A stretch of 64,000 nucleotides of DNA, taken from positions 124,001 to 188,000 of the forward strand of contig NZ_BBWR01000018.1 of assembly GCF_001463905.1 (NCBI RefSeq). The letters run 5' to 3'. A program made the position numbers and the translations under genes. Below, one piece after another: positions 54,438-63,918 of this stretch. The notes below the pieces were generated by a model. It ran no database searches. It saw only the letters and a list, made by a program, of their open reading frames with translations, and was not told the DNA's origin. Position 1 is the first letter of the stretch; the number at the start of each line of letters is the position of its first letter. This DNA is from Aureimonas frigidaquae (GTDB lineage Bacteria; Pseudomonadota; Alphaproteobacteria; Rhizobiales; Rhizobiaceae).

Positions 54438-56516
54438 CTACTCGGCCGCTTCGACGTGGTTGTGCTGCGCCAGGCGCGAGCATTCGGCCATCACCTTGGA
54501 TGCCCGGGCAATCGGGTTGGTCAGGTAGAAATCGACCCCCTTCCCGCGGAAGGCGCCGCCGGAAAGCGATGAAGGTGCCCGCCCGGCGAGCGTTTCAAGA
54601 ACGCTGCCATCGGCCGGCATGCGGCCTTCGCGCTCCAGATGCGGAACCGCGGCATACAGATCGGCCCGCAGGGCACTGAGCGAGTCGAAGGGCAGCGTCT
54701 TGCCCAGGACCGCCGACAGGGCGCGGAAGATCGCCCAGTCTTCGCGCGCTTCGCCCGGGGGGAAGGATGCGCGGAAGCCGACCTGGACCCGGCCCTCCAG
54801 ATTGACGAAGGTGCCCGACTTCTCGGTATAGGCGGCGGCCGGCAGGATCACGTCGGCGCGATGTGCGCCACGATCGCCATGCGTTCCGACATAGACCACG
54901 AAGGGCCCTTGCGCGATCTCGACCTCGTCGGCGCCGAGATTGAAGAGCACGTCGACGCCACCCTGCGCCATGGCTGCGAAGTCCTGGCCGCCCTGCCCCG
55001 GCACGAAGCCGATGTCCAGCGCCCCGACGCGCGATGCGGCCGTGTGCAGGATGTTGAAGCCGTTCCAGCCTTCGCGCACCGCGCCGATGCGCTGCGCCAG
55101 CGCCGCTGCTGCCGCCAGGACGTCGGCGCCGTTGGTGCCGGTCAGGGCCGCGGTGCCGACGATGATCATCGGACGCTCGGCCTTGGACAGGATGTCGAAG
55201 AAGTCGCGATTGTCGGCTTCCAGCCCGCTCAGCGTTTCCGTACCGGCGCCGAGATAGCTGTGGCCGTAGCGCAGCTCGGTCTTGTCGCCGATGACGCCGA
55301 TCGGGAAGTTGCCCTGGCGCCAGCGCTTGCGGATGCGCGCATTCAGGACCGAGGCCTCGAAGCGCGGATTGGCGCCGAGCATCAGGAGCGCATCGGCCTG
55401 TTCGATGCCCACAATGCCCGAATTGAACAGATAGGACGCCCGGCCGAGGCTCGGATCGAGGGCGACGCCATCCTGCCGGCTGTCCAGATTGGTGCTGCCG
55501 AGGGCACCCATCAGGCGCTTCAGCGCCCACATGTCTTCGACTGCGGCAAGATCGCCCGCGACGGCACCGATCCGTGCGCCGTCCATGCCGGCCATGCGGT
55601 CCCGGATCGCGGCGAAGGCGTCGGACCAGCTGGCAGGCTCCAGGCGTCCGTTGCGGCGGATGTAAGGCCGATCCAGCCGCTGGGTGCGCAGCCCGTCCCA
55701 GATGAAGCGGCTCTTGTCCGAGATCCACTCTTCATTGATGTCGTCATTGGCGCGCGGCAGGATGCGCATGACCTCGCGGCCGCGCGTATCGACGCGGATG
55801 GAGGAGCCAACGGCGTCCATCACGTCGACACTCTCGGTCTTGGTCAGCTCCCAGGGCCGGGCCTGGAAGGCATAGGGGCGCGAGGTCAGCGCGCCGACCG
55901 GGCACAGGTCGATGACATTGCCCTGCAGCTCGGACGTCATGGCATGTTCGAGATAGGTGGTGATCTCGGCATCCTCGCCACGGCCGATCAGGCCGAGCTC
56001 GGAAATGCCGGCCACTTCCGTGGTGAAGCGGACGCAGCGCGTGCAGTGGATGCAGCGCGTCATGATCGTCTTGACGAGGGGGCCGATATACTTGTCCTCG
56101 ACGGCGCGCTTGTTCTCGCGGTAGCGCGAGGCATCGACGCCGAAGGCCATGGCCTGGTCCTGCAGATCGCACTCGCCGCCCTGGTCGCAGATCGGGCAAT
56201 CCAGCGGATGGTTGATGAGCAGGAATTCCATCACGCCTTCGCGGGCCTTCTTGACCATCGGCGTGTTGGTAAAGATCTCAGGCGTCTCGCCGTTCGGGCC
56301 GGGACGCAGGTCCCGCACGCCCATGGCGCAGGACGCCGCGGGCTTGGGCGGTCCGCCCTTCACCTCGACCAGGCACATGCGGCAGTTGCCGGCGACCGAC
56401 AAGCGCTCGTGGAAGCAGAAGCGTGGAATCTCCGCGCCGGCCTCTTCCGCTGCCTGCAGCAGCGTATAGTGGTCGGGCACCTCGATTTCCGTTCCGTCGA
56501 CTTTGATCTTTGCCAT
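54438..56516 (-). CDS. nuoG: NADH-quinone oxidoreductase subunit G
   Basis: NuoG, 692 residues, the large iron-sulfur subunit. Its [2Fe-2S] set is Cys34, Cys45, Cys48, Cys63; the His-Cys3 cluster is in [20 protein letters not shown]; a [4Fe-4S] cluster is in CIHCTRC plus [10 protein letters not shown]. The C-terminal molybdopterin-oxidoreductase-like domain is present without cofactor. The length matches the short alphaproteobacterial and mitochondrial form (about 690) rather than E. coli NuoG (about 900). Confidence 0.96.
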   Translation of the reverse strand: MAKIKVDGTEIEVPDHYTLLQAAEEAGAEIPRFCFHERLSVAGNCRMCLVEVKGGPPKPAASCAMGVRDLRPGPNGETPEIFTNTPMVKKAREGVMEFLLINHPLDCPICDQGGECDLQDQAMAFGVDASRYRENKRAVEDKYIGPLVKTIMTRCIHCTRCVRFTTEVAGISELGLIGRGEDAEITTYLEHAMTSELQGNVIDLCPVGALTSRPYAFQARPWELTKTESVDVMDAVGSSIRVDTRGREVMRILPRANDDINEEWISDKSRFIWDGLRTQRLDRPYIRRNGRLEPASWSDAFAAIRDRMAGMDGARIGAVAGDLAAVEDMWALKRLMGALGSTNLDSRQDGVALDPSLGRASYLFNSGIVGIEQADALLMLGANPRFEASVLNARIRKRWRQGNFPIGVIGDKTELRYGHSYLGAGTETLSGLEADNRDFFDILSKAERPMIIVGTAALTGTNGADVLAAAAALAQRIGAVREGWNGFNILHTAASRVGALDIGFVPGQGGQDFAAMAQGGVDVLFNLGADEVEIAQGPFVVYVGTHGDRGAHRADVILPAAAYTEKSGTFVNLEGRVQVGFRASFPPGEAREDWAIFRALSAVLGKTLPFDSLSALRADLYAAVPHLEREGRMPADGSVLETLAGRAPSSLSGGAFRGKGVDFYLTNPIARASKVMAECSRLAQHNHVEAAE

Positions 56517-56574
56517 CTGCTTCTTCTCAGGTCCCAGCCGTGTCCGGCAGTGCTGTAGAGGCCGTAGCCGCTCG

Positions 56575-57882
56575 TTACTCCGCCGCTTCCAGGATCGGGC
56601 TGCGCCCGCTGGTGGCGTTCCGGGTGAATTCGTCGATGCGCCGCTCGATCTCCGGGCGGAAGTTGCGGATCAGGCCCTGGATCGGCCAGGCGGCCGCATC
56701 GCCCAGAGCACAGATCGTATGACCCTCGACCTGCTTGGTGATGTCCAGGAGCATGTCGATCTCGCGCTTCTGGGCGTTGCCCGTCACCATGCGCTCCATC
56801 AGACGCCACATCCAGCCCGTGCCTTCGCGGCATGGCGTGCACTGGCCGCAGCTCTCGTGCTTGAAGAAATAGGAGAGCCGCGCGATCGCCCGCACGATAT
56901 CCGTGCTGCGATCCATCACGATCACGGCTGCCGTTCCGAAGGAAGACTTCACGCCGCGCAGACCGTCGAAATCCATCGGGCAGTCGATGATGTCTTCCGC
57001 CTTGACGACCGGGCAGGACGCGCCGCCGGGAATCACCGCCAGAAGATTGTCCCAACCGCCGCGCACGCCGCCGGCATGTTTCTCGACGAGTTCGCGGAAG
57101 GTGATGCCCATGGCCTCTTCCACCGTGCAGGGGCGTTCCACATGCCCCGACACCATGAAGAGCTTGGTGCCCACATTGTTCGGCCGGCCGATCCCGGCGA
57201 ACCACGCGCCGCCCCGGCGCAGGATCGTCGGGGCAACGGCCACCGACTCGACATTGTTCACCGTCGTCGGGCAGCCATAGAGGCCCATATTGGCCGGGAA
57301 TGGCGGCTTCAGGCGCGGCTGGCCCTTCTTGCCCTCCAGGCTTTCCAGAAGGGCCGTTTCCTCGCCGCAGATATAGGCGCCGGCGCCGTGATGGACGACG
57401 ATGTCGAAATCCCAGCCGCACTTGTTGTCGAGGCCGAGGAGCCCTGCATCATAGCATTCGTCGATGGCAAGCTGCAGCGCCTCACGCTCGCGGATATATT
57501 CGCCGCGCACATAGATGAAGGCCTTGTGCGCACCCATGGCGAAACCCGCCAGGACACAGCCTTCGATCAGCGTGAAGGGGTCGTTGCGCAGGATCTCCCG
57601 GTCCTTGCAGGTTCCCGGCTCCGACTCGTCGGCATTGATGACGAGGTAATGGGGCCGCTCGCCCACTTCCTTGGGCATGAAGGACCATTTGAGGCCCGTC
57701 GGGAAGCCGGCGCCGCCACGGCCGCGCAGGCCGGACGCCTTCATCTCGTTGATGATCCAGTCGCGGCCCTTGGCGATGATGTCCTTGGTGCCGTCGAAAT
57801 GGCCACGCGCCATGGCGCCCTTTAGGCTCTTGTCCCGAAGGCCGTAGATATTGGTGAAGATGCGGTCCTGGTCCTGCAACAT
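56575..57882 (-). CDS. nuoF: NADH-quinone oxidoreductase subunit F
   Basis: NuoF, 435 residues, binds NADH and FMN and carries cluster N3. The FMN loop is [16 protein letters not shown] (about 51-66), the NADH loop follows, and the [4Fe-4S] ligands are in [12 protein letters not shown] plus a later cysteine in [10 protein letters not shown]. The ATG at 57882 (MLQDQDRIF) is used because homology begins there; the frame is open 27 codons upstream. nuoE ends 10 bases before it. Confidence 0.96.
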   Translation of the reverse strand: MLQDQDRIFTNIYGLRDKSLKGAMARGHFDGTKDIIAKGRDWIINEMKASGLRGRGGAGFPTGLKWSFMPKEVGERPHYLVINADESEPGTCKDREILRNDPFTLIEGCVLAGFAMGAHKAFIYVRGEYIREREALQLAIDECYDAGLLGLDNKCGWDFDIVVHHGAGAYICGEETALLESLEGKKGQPRLKPPFPANMGLYGCPTTVNNVESVAVAPTILRRGGAWFAGIGRPNNVGTKLFMVSGHVERPCTVEEAMGITFRELVEKHAGGVRGGWDNLLAVIPGGASCPVVKAEDIIDCPMDFDGLRGVKSSFGTAAVIVMDRSTDIVRAIARLSYFFKHESCGQCTPCREGTGWMWRLMERMVTGNAQKREIDMLLDITKQVEGHTICALGDAAAWPIQGLIRNFRPEIERRIDEFTRNATSGRSPILEAAE

Positions 57883-57892
57883 CCGTCCGTCC

Positions 57893-59098
57893 TCACTTGC
57901 CCTTGTCGGCCAGATAGGCCCTGGCCTGATCCTGCCAGCCATCGCGCAGGCTGCGCCCGCCAAGGCCGAGGCGCTTGTCGACGGAGGCGAGTTCCGCCTG
58001 CGTGAAGTTCGCGACCTGCCGCAGATGATACACGCCGATCTCGTTCAAGGCGGCCTCGATCTTCGGGCCGACGCCGTTCAGGATCTTCAGATCGTCCGCA
58101 TCGCCCGGCGCGTCCTTCAAAAGGCCGCCCGGCAGGCTTTCCGCCGGTGCGGACGCGCCGCTGTCAGCTGACTGCGCCGCACGCACTTCACCCGACTGGG
58201 CCCGGCTTTCGGCATCGACTTCTTTCTCGGCGGCGCCGGTCGGGCCGCCCTGCGTTCCGCCCGTCGTGGCAGATGCGCCATTGGTCGACGGGTCGGCGCT
58301 GGCGGCTTCCTCGACGGCCGGGTTCGTCTTGGCAGCTTCCGACGGGCCCTTGATCGTCGGGTCCGTCTCTTCCGCATGGGTGTCGACGCGCGCAGCCTCG
58401 GACGGGGCGACGCTAGCGGCTTCACCGGTCACGGATGCGCCCTCGGCCGGGCCGCCGGAATGGCGGTCGCCGATCTCGTCGTTATCGGCAAAGCTCGTCA
58501 GCGTCGTCGCGCCGCCGAAGGGCGCCGACAGGTGACGGTCGATCTGCGGGCCGGGCGCGATGGATGCGCCCTCCCCGCTCGCGAAGGCGTCGATGATCTC
58601 TTCCAGACGCTCGGGCGTCAGATCCTCGTAGGTATCCTTGAAGATCATGACCATCGGCGCGTTCACGCAGGCCCCGAGGCACTCCACCTCTTCCCAGGAA
58701 AGCGTCCCCTCGGCATTGCGGTGGAACTGGTCGTGGTGGATCTTGCGCTTGCAGACATCCTTCAGGGCATCGGCGCCGCGCAGGACGCAGGGCGTCGTGC
58801 CGCAGACCTGCACGTGGGCACGCGTGCCGACGGGCGCAAGCTGGAACTGGGTATAGAAGGTCGCCACCTCGAGCACGCGGATCAGCGGCATGTTCAGCCG
58901 CTCTGCCACGTGCTCGATGGCCGCGCGGGTCACCCAGCCTTCCTGCTCCTGCGCACGCATCAGCAGGGGAATGACCGCCGACTGCTGGCGGCCTTCGGGA
59001 TACTTGCGGATCGTCTGGTCGACCCACGCTTCGTTATCGTTGGAGAAAGCGAAGCTGTGGGGCTGGACGGTTTCTTCCGCGAGACGCCTGACGGACAT
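57893..59098 (-). CDS. nuoE: NADH-quinone oxidoreductase subunit E with long C-terminal extension
   Basis: NuoE, 401 residues, more than twice the usual length of about 170. The N-terminal thioredoxin-like domain has the N1a [2Fe-2S] ligands Cys99, Cys104, Cys140 and Cys144. Residues about 190-330 are a low-complexity Ala/Ser/Glu/Thr linker. The last 65 residues form an HhH-like module ([19 protein letters not shown]) resembling the predicted DNA-binding domain found in other Rhizobiales NuoE. A 145-base gap with two hairpins precedes the gene. Confidence 0.95.
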   Translation of the reverse strand: MSVRRLAEETVQPHSFAFSNDNEAWVDQTIRKYPEGRQQSAVIPLLMRAQEQEGWVTRAAIEHVAERLNMPLIRVLEVATFYTQFQLAPVGTRAHVQVCGTTPCVLRGADALKDVCKRKIHHDQFHRNAEGTLSWEEVECLGACVNAPMVMIFKDTYEDLTPERLEEIIDAFASGEGASIAPGPQIDRHLSAPFGGATTLTSFADNDEIGDRHSGGPAEGASVTGEAASVAPSEAARVDTHAEETDPTIKGPSEAAKTNPAVEEAASADPSTNGASATTGGTQGGPTGAAEKEVDAESRAQSGEVRAAQSADSGASAPAESLPGGLLKDAPGDADDLKILNGVGPKIEAALNEIGVYHLRQVANFTQAELASVDKRLGLGGRSLRDGWQDQARAYLADKGK

Positions 59099-59139
59099 CG
59101 GACCTCTACTTCAGAACGGTTACAACGTTCCATGTTGCG

Positions 59140-59162
59140 GCGCGTTCTATCATAGAACGCGC
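59140..59162. repeat. 23-bp perfect palindrome in the nuoD-nuoE gap
   Basis: GCGCGTTCTAT (59140-59150) and ATAGAACGCGC (59152-59162) are perfectly complementary around a single C. In RNA it would form an eight-base stem with loop TATCATA. There is no following T-tract. It lies about 40 bases upstream of the nuoE start. Confidence 0.85.
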
Positions 59163-59197
59163 AAAACGCCAGCGGCCGGAACCACATGGCAGGAGGA

Positions 59198-59235
59198 TCG
59201 ACCAAGGCCGCCCGGCAAGAAGGCCGGACGGTCGA
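59198..59235. repeat. Nested hairpin downstream of nuoD
   Basis: TCGACC (59198-59203) with GGTCGA (59230-59235) enclose CCGGC (59212-59216) with GCCGG (59223-59227). It lies just past the nuoD stop. Together with the 23-bp palindrome it fills most of the 145-base gap, so nuoE may differ in expression from nuoD. No T-tract supports full termination. Confidence 0.55.
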
Positions 59236-59243
59236 CGGATGGC

Positions 59244-60434
59244 TCAGCGATCGACTTCGCCGAACACGATATCGCACGAGCCGAGGACGGCCGACACGTC
59301 GGCCAACAAGTGCTTGCGGCACAGGAAATCCATGCCTGCGAGATGCGCGTAACCCGGAGCCTTGATTTTGCAGCGATAGGGCTTGTTCGTCCCGTCCGCA
59401 ACCAGATACACGCCGAACTCGCCCTTGGGCGCTTCCACGGCGGCGTAGACTTCACCGGCCGGCACGTGGAAGCCTTCCGTATAGAGCTTGAAGTGGTGGA
59501 TCAGCGCTTCCATCGAGCGCTTCATCTCGCCCCGCTTGGGCGGCACCACCTTGCCGTCGACCGCCGAGAACGGCCCCGAACGGTCACGTCCCGCCAGCCG
59601 CTCGACACACTGCTTCATGATTGAGGTGGACTGGCGCATCTCTTCCATACGGATCAGGTAGCGATCGTAGCAATCACCATTCTTGCCGATCGGAATGTCG
59701 AACTCCATCTCGGAGTAGCATTCGTAAGACTCACTCTTGCGCAGGTCCCAGGCGGCGCCCGAGCCGCGGACCATGACGCCCGAGAAGCCCATGGCCCATG
59801 CATCGTCCAGATCGACAACGCCGATGTCGACATTGCGCTGCTTGAAGATGCGGTTGCCGGTCAGAAGGTCGTCGATATCCTGCAGCCGTTTCAGGAACGG
59901 GTCGCACCATTCACCGATATCGTCGACGAGCTCGGGCGGCAGGTCCTGGTGGACGCCGCCTGGCCGGAAATAGGCCGCGTGCAGACGGGCTCCGCTGGCG
60001 CGCTCGTAGAAGACCATCAGCTTCTCGCGCTCTTCGAAGCCCCAGAGCGGCGGTGTCAGCGCGCCGACATCCATCGCCTGGGTGGTGACGTTCAGAAGAT
60101 GGGAGAGGATACGCCCGATCTCACTGTAAAGAACGCGGATGAGCTGGCCGCGCATCGGCACCTCGACGCCCGTCAGCCGCTCGATGGCCAGGCAGAAGGC
60201 ATGCTCCTGGTTCATCGGAGCTACGTAGTCCAGCCGGTCGAAATAGGGGATCGCCTGCAGATACGTCTTGTTTTCGATCAGCTTCTCGGTGCCGCGGTGC
60301 AGAAGGCCGATATGCGGATCGACCCGCTCGACGATCTCTCCGTCGAGCTCCAGGACGAGGCGCAGCACGCCGTGCGCCGCCGGATGCTGCGGGCCGAAGT
60401 TGATATTGAAATTGCGGACGTCGATTTCAGCCAT
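59244..60434 (-). CDS. nuoD: NADH-quinone oxidoreductase subunit D
   Basis: NuoD, 396 residues, the 49-kDa-type subunit that forms the quinone site with NuoB. It is recognised by [42 protein letters not shown] and DPCYDRY-like [15 protein letters not shown]. It is a separate gene, not fused to nuoC. It begins one base from the GFA-family gene, which interrupts the nuoC-nuoD pair. Confidence 0.97.
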   Translation of the reverse strand: MAEIDVRNFNINFGPQHPAAHGVLRLVLELDGEIVERVDPHIGLLHRGTEKLIENKTYLQAIPYFDRLDYVAPMNQEHAFCLAIERLTGVEVPMRGQLIRVLYSEIGRILSHLLNVTTQAMDVGALTPPLWGFEEREKLMVFYERASGARLHAAYFRPGGVHQDLPPELVDDIGEWCDPFLKRLQDIDDLLTGNRIFKQRNVDIGVVDLDDAWAMGFSGVMVRGSGAAWDLRKSESYECYSEMEFDIPIGKNGDCYDRYLIRMEEMRQSTSIMKQCVERLAGRDRSGPFSAVDGKVVPPKRGEMKRSMEALIHHFKLYTEGFHVPAGEVYAAVEAPKGEFGVYLVADGTNKPYRCKIKAPGYAHLAGMDFLCRKHLLADVSAVLGSCDIVFGEVDR

Positions 60435-60435
60435 A

Positions 60436-60873
60436 TCAGGACCCCTGGCCCGACGCGAAGGCAGCCATGACTTGCGCCCCGGTCAGCTTGCGGGTGTCGT
60501 TCGCGAACGCGTAGAGACCCGGCTTTTCGTCAATGAAGATTTCCTCGGCGAAGCGGAACGGCGTTCCGTCGTCGAAGGCATGCAGCGACACCATGGTGGC
60601 GCTGCCGTCCTGCATCCGCCAGAACAGGCTGGTGCCGCAGTTGCCGCAGAACACCCGTTCGCCCCACTGCGACGAGGCGAAGGACTTGAGCGACGCCCCA
60701 TCCTCGACCGCCACGTCCGTGCCACAGGGCACGCACATGAAGACGCCGCCGGACCATTTGCGGCACATGCCGCAGTGGCAGACATCCATCTCCAGCTTGG
60801 CTGGCGTGGCGGTGAAGCGGACCGCGCCGCACAGGCACCCGCCCCCCATGGGGCCGATCGGGTCTTCGGCCAT
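60436..60873 (-). CDS. GFA/CENP-V-type zinc protein inserted in the nuo operon
   Basis: A 145-residue protein of the GFA family (glutathione-dependent formaldehyde-activating-like). Zinc ligands are arranged as Cys13, Cys15 ([10 protein letters not shown]), Cys32, Cys34, Cys37 (CHCGMC) and Cys76, Cys79 (FCGNCG). The ATG at 60873 lies two bases after nuoC and its stop one base before nuoD, so it is cotranscribed and probably translationally coupled. Family members are mostly of unknown function. Its presence between nuoC and nuoD is unusual. Confidence 0.9.
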   Translation of the reverse strand: MAEDPIGPMGGGCLCGAVRFTATPAKLEMDVCHCGMCRKWSGGVFMCVPCGTDVAVEDGASLKSFASSQWGERVFCGNCGTSLFWRMQDGSATMVSLHAFDDGTPFRFAEEIFIDEKPGLYAFANDTRKLTGAQVMAAFASGQGS

Positions 60874-60875
60874 CC

Positions 60876-61466
60876 TCAGTTCGCCTTCTCGTCTCCGGGA
60901 AGAACGTATTCGGGCCCTTCCCACGGTGACAGAAAGTCGAAGTTGCGAAACTCCTGCCGCAGTTCGACCGGCTCGTAGACCACGCGCTTCAGCTCTTCGT
61001 CGTAATGGACCTCGACGAAGCCGGTGAGCGGGAAGTCCTTGCGCAGCGGATGGCCCTCGAAGCCGTAATCCGTCAGGATCCGGCGCAGGTCCGGATGGCC
61101 GGAGAAGAGGATGCCATAGAGATCGAAGGCCTCCCGCTCGAACCAGTCGGCGCCGGAAAAGACCGGCGTGATGGAGGGAACGGCCACGTCCTCGGCGACG
61201 CGCAGCTTGACGCGGATCCGCTGGTTCAACCGCGGCGACAGGAGGTGATAGACCACCTCGAACCGCTCGGCCCGCTGCGGATAATCCACGCCGCACAGAT
61301 CCACGAAGGCCTTGAACAGGCAGGAGGCATCGTCGCGCAGGAAGGTCAGCACCGGGACGATGTCGGCCGGTGCGACGCGCAGCGTCAGCTCCCCGAAGGT
61401 CAGGCTGGAATCACGCAGCCGGCCCGCAATGGGCGACTCGGCGAGATATTGTGCGAGTTCTTCCAT
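60876..61466 (-). CDS. nuoC: NADH-quinone oxidoreductase subunit C
   Basis: NuoC, 196 residues, the 30-kDa-type subunit of the hydrophilic arm. The signature is [27 protein letters not shown] and [40 protein letters not shown]. It is nine bases downstream of nuoB. The C-terminus ends PGDEKAN; the GFA-family gene follows after two bases. Confidence 0.97.
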   Translation of the reverse strand: MEELAQYLAESPIAGRLRDSSLTFGELTLRVAPADIVPVLTFLRDDASCLFKAFVDLCGVDYPQRAERFEVVYHLLSPRLNQRIRVKLRVAEDVAVPSITPVFSGADWFEREAFDLYGILFSGHPDLRRILTDYGFEGHPLRKDFPLTGFVEVHYDEELKRVVYEPVELRQEFRNFDFLSPWEGPEYVLPGDEKAN

Positions 61467-61475
61467 GCCCGTCCC

Positions 61476-62033
61476 TCAACGCTCGATCGTGCCGGTCCGA
61501 CGGATCTTCTTCTGCAGGAGAAGAACACCGTAGAGCAGCGCTTCGGCGGTCGGCGGGCAGCCGGGAACGTAGATATCGACCGGAACGACCCGGTCGCAGC
61601 CACGCACCACCGAATAGGAATAATGATAGTAGCCGCCGCCATTGGCGCAGGAGCCCATGGAGATGACGTAGCGCGGCTCCGGCATCTGGTCGTAGACCTT
61701 GCGCAGCGCCGGCGCCATCTTGTTGGTCAGCGTGCCGGCGACGATCATCACGTCCGACTGGCGGGGGCTGGCACGCGGTGCGAAGCCGAAACGCTCCGCA
61801 TCGTAACGCGGCATCGACATCTGCATCATCTCGACGGCGCAGCAGGCCAGGCCGAAGGTCATCCACATCAGGGAGCCCGTTCGGGCCCACTGGATCAGAT
61901 CCTCGGTCGAGGTGACGATGAAGCCCTTATCGGCGAGCTCGTTGTTGACATCGGTCACGAAAGGGTCCGACGCGGGCGCGACAGTCAGGTTCGACCGCTC
62001 AAGCACGCTGGAGGAGCTGTCGTTCAATCCCAT
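61476..62033 (-). CDS. nuoB: NADH-quinone oxidoreductase subunit B
   Basis: NuoB, 185 residues, carries the terminal [4Fe-4S] cluster N2 next to the quinone site. The ligands Cys64, Cys65 ([10 protein letters not shown]), Cys129 (GSCANGGG) and Cys159 ([11 protein letters not shown]) are all present. The ATG at 62033 (MGLND) is chosen as in other rhizobial NuoB; it overlaps the end of nuoA by ten bases. An earlier ATG at 62054 is possible. Confidence 0.97.
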   Translation of the reverse strand: MGLNDSSSSVLERSNLTVAPASDPFVTDVNNELADKGFIVTSTEDLIQWARTGSLMWMTFGLACCAVEMMQMSMPRYDAERFGFAPRASPRQSDVMIVAGTLTNKMAPALRKVYDQMPEPRYVISMGSCANGGGYYHYSYSVVRGCDRVVPVDIYVPGCPPTAEALLYGVLLLQKKIRRTGTIER

Positions 62034-62389
62034 TCGAGGGCGCCTTTCTTCCATTCATAGACGAAGCCGACCGTCAGGACGGCCAGGAAAACCATCATCG
62101 ACCAGAAACCGGCCCAGCCAAGCTCTCCGAAGGTCGCAGCCCAGGGGAACAGGAATGCGACCTCGAGGTCGAAGATGATGAACAGGATCGACACGAGATA
62201 GAACCGGACGTCGAACTTCATGCGCGAGTCGTCGAAGGCGTTGAAGCCGCACTCGTAGGCCGACAGCTTCTCGTCATCGGGAGCTTTGAAAGCGAGCAGG
62301 AAAGGCGACACCAGAAGAGCGACGCCGATCAGGAGAGCCACCCCCACGAAGATGACGATCGGGAGATAGGAGGCGAGAAGTTCGTTCAC
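62024..62389 (-). CDS. nuoA: NADH-quinone oxidoreductase subunit A
   Basis: NuoA, 121 residues, three transmembrane helices with the conserved segment [36 protein letters not shown], whose loop closes over the quinone chamber. The start is GTG at 62389 with GGAAGG nine bases upstream; two TTG codons further upstream are less likely. First gene of the nuo operon, with a promoter at 62470-62498. Confidence 0.95.
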   Translation of the reverse strand: MNELLASYLPIVIFVGVALLIGVALLVSPFLLAFKAPDDEKLSAYECGFNAFDDSRMKFDVRFYLVSILFIIFDLEVAFLFPWAATFGELGWAGFWSMMVFLAVLTVGFVYEWKKGALEWD

Positions 62390-62469
62390 CGGGATCAACC
62401 TTCCGAACCCTGGTCCAAATCTCAATCCAAGGGTTTGAATGCGCTTGGAAATTCAACGTGGACTTCAGA

Positions 62470-62498
62470 TATATGCGGAGCCGCGATGCTGTTTTCAA
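62470..62498 (-). promoter_or_regulatory. Promoter of the nuo operon
   Basis: On the reverse strand TTGAAA (62498-62493), a 17-base spacer and CATATA (62475-62470). The predicted start near 62463 gives a leader of about 74 bases to the nuoA GTG. The rest of the 311-base gap 62390-62700 shows no gene. Confidence 0.6.
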
Positions 62499-62700
62499 CC
62501 ATTCGGCCGATACCGCAGCGCAATGCGATTGGGCGACGATTAGACCCTTCCTAAACTTCACGCAAGGGAGAGCGTGATCAAGTCTGGATCGCCGCGCCGT
62601 CCGGGAATTCATGCAGCCACTGGAACGCGAAACGAGCCGACCGTACACAGTGTTCCTGTGTCCGTTCGACTGTTTGCGTCTGATCTTCTCGGAGAGAAAA

Positions 62701-62777
62701 TGGCGCGAGTGACGGGGCTCGAACCCGCGACCTCCGGCGTGACAGGCCGGCACTCTAACCGACTGAGCTACACCCGC
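62701..62777 (-). tRNA. tRNA-Asp (GTC)
   Basis: A 77-base cloverleaf. The acceptor stem GCGGGTG pairs with CACTCGC (one G-U), the anticodon loop CTGTCAC gives anticodon GTC, the T loop is TTCGAGC, the discriminator is G, and CCA is encoded (62703-62701). A promoter lies about 42 bases upstream. Confidence 0.97.
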
Positions 62778-62818
62778 GCTTTGCGCCGTCGACTGCTTGC
62801 GTCGGTGGCGTGAGCGGT

Positions 62819-62847
62819 CGTTTAAGGGACCCCCGTCCGGGTGTCAA
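62819..62847 (-). promoter_or_regulatory. Promoter of tRNA-Asp
   Basis: TTGACA (62847-62842), a 17-base spacer, TAAACG (62824-62819) on the reverse strand. The start would be near 62812, about 35 bases before the tRNA. Confidence 0.6.
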
Positions 62848-62991
62848 GCGCCGCTTGTAATCGGACCAGCTTTTGTTTCCGGCCCATGAAAAAACAAGGA
62901 CTTGGCAGGTTCGTCCAAAACCCGTCTTCCGCCACATCGCGCGGAATCACGAATCGAAACGGGCCGGGATTCGCATAGCTGGACGACGGAC

Positions 62992-63019
62992 TTGCCAAAT
63001 CACGCCCGAACCATTAGGC
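62992..63019 (+). promoter_or_regulatory. Possible promoter of tRNA-Val
   Basis: TTGCCA (62992-62997), a 16-base spacer and TTAGGC (63014-63019), about 35 bases upstream of the tRNA. The -35 is good but the -10 is weak. Confidence 0.35.
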
Positions 63020-63054
63020 ACATCCGCGCAGCCGACGATCCAGGCCGTTGCGCA

Positions 63055-63130
63055 GGGCGATTAGCTCAGTTGGTAGAGCGCCTCGTTTACACCGAGGATG
63101 TCGGGAGTTCGAGTCTCTCATCGCCCACCA
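63055..63130 (+). tRNA. tRNA-Val (TAC)
   Basis: A 76-base cloverleaf. Acceptor GGGCGAT pairs with ATCGCCC; the anticodon arm CCTCG-TTTACAC-CGAGG gives anticodon TAC; the T arm has GTTCGAG; CCA is encoded (63128-63130). It diverges from tRNA-Asp, with 277 bases between them. Confidence 0.97.
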
Positions 63131-63274
63131 TTCGCCTGTAAGCGACACCGCGACGATCCTACTCATCCCTTGAGCCAGCAATGCCGCTTCGCCCGAACGG
63201 CTATCTGGTCGTGCCCTCGATGAGGCCGAGCTTGCCGCGACATGCATGGCCTGCGCCATGCTGGAAGTGCTTAG

Positions 63275-63364
63275 CTAGTTGCGAAGCTTACGCAGATGAT
63301 TCTCGACCACGCGTTCGGACAGCCCAAGGTCAGGTCGAAGTTCGCCGCCGATAGGTCTCCCGCG
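63275..63364 (-). pseudogene. Degenerate HTH fragment (LuxR or sigma-region-4 like)
   Basis: The reverse strand encodes IGGELRPDLGLSERVVENHLRK and LRN before a stop at 63275-63277. LGLSERVVENHLRKLR resembles the recognition helix of GerE/LuxR or sigma-4 HTH proteins. An in-frame stop lies just upstream and neighbouring frames carry fragments that could continue it, so it looks like a frameshifted remnant. The surrounding 458-base gap (63131-63588) next to tRNA-Val holds no intact gene that I can support. Weak evidence. Confidence 0.25.
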
Positions 63365-63588
63365 CCTTTACCATCCCGACTCAAAGGCAGCCCTGTGGGG
63401 GACCCTGCCCCTCCGGGATGACGATGGCCGGAAAGTCGGCAGCCGATGCAAGACCCTCGACGATGTCCGAGGTTTTCGATGCCGCCGAATACCGGTCGAG
63501 ATCGGCATGGGGTTGGCCGGTCAGACCTTTTCCTCCTTCGGCATGAGAAGGAATTCGAACTCGACCGGATTGCCAGACACGCCCACCG

Positions 63589-63918
63589 TCACACGACCGT
63601 GCGGCGGGCCGTTGGCCTGTGAAGCGGTGCTGGAGAATCGTCCCTGCGAGCGCGCCGTGCCCTGATGCCGACGTCGAGGCCCGTGACCGCGCCGGCCAAG
63701 GCCGCGCACAAGGCTGTGGCGAAGAGCGTCATGATGGCATTCTCGCTCATGGGATGATGGTGAAAGGCAAACCAGGCCGCCGTGTAGCCGCCGCTCCATC
63801 CCGCAAAGAAGGCCACCACAAAGGCCAGCACGGCGCCGAGCCTGCTTTGGGAGAGCCCACCCATGGCAGCCGCCATGGCGAAGGCAGTGGCCGTTCCAAC
63901 TGCCGTGACCAGGATCAT
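63589..63918 (-). CDS. Small hypothetical membrane protein
   Basis: A 109-residue protein not recognised from any family. Three hydrophobic segments are seen (about residues 2-21, 28-51 and 60-84), with a polar basic tail (GIRARRARRDDSPAP). The ATG at 63918 follows GGGAGG with eight bases of spacing, which supports it as a real gene. Another reading frame covering the 3' end and continuing to 63521 has protein-like composition (PVEFEFLLMPKEE), so a frameshift near 63640 is possible. Confidence 0.5.
   Translation of the reverse strand: MILVTAVGTATAFAMAAAMGGLSQSRLGAVLAFVVAFFAGWSGGYTAAWFAFHHHPMSENAIMTLFATALCAALAGAVTGLDVGIRARRARRDDSPAPLHRPTARRTVV

Noticed and set aside
62652-62669. GTTC repeat resembling a LexA box upstream of tRNA-Asp
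   Set aside because: The spacer is eight, not seven, bases, and the site lies downstream of the tRNA relative to its transcription.
63521-63799. A 92-codon reverse frame overlapping the last membrane protein gene
   Set aside because: Its N-terminal half is a shadow of the membrane protein; only the last 15-20 residues look protein-like. It is mentioned as a possible frameshift instead.
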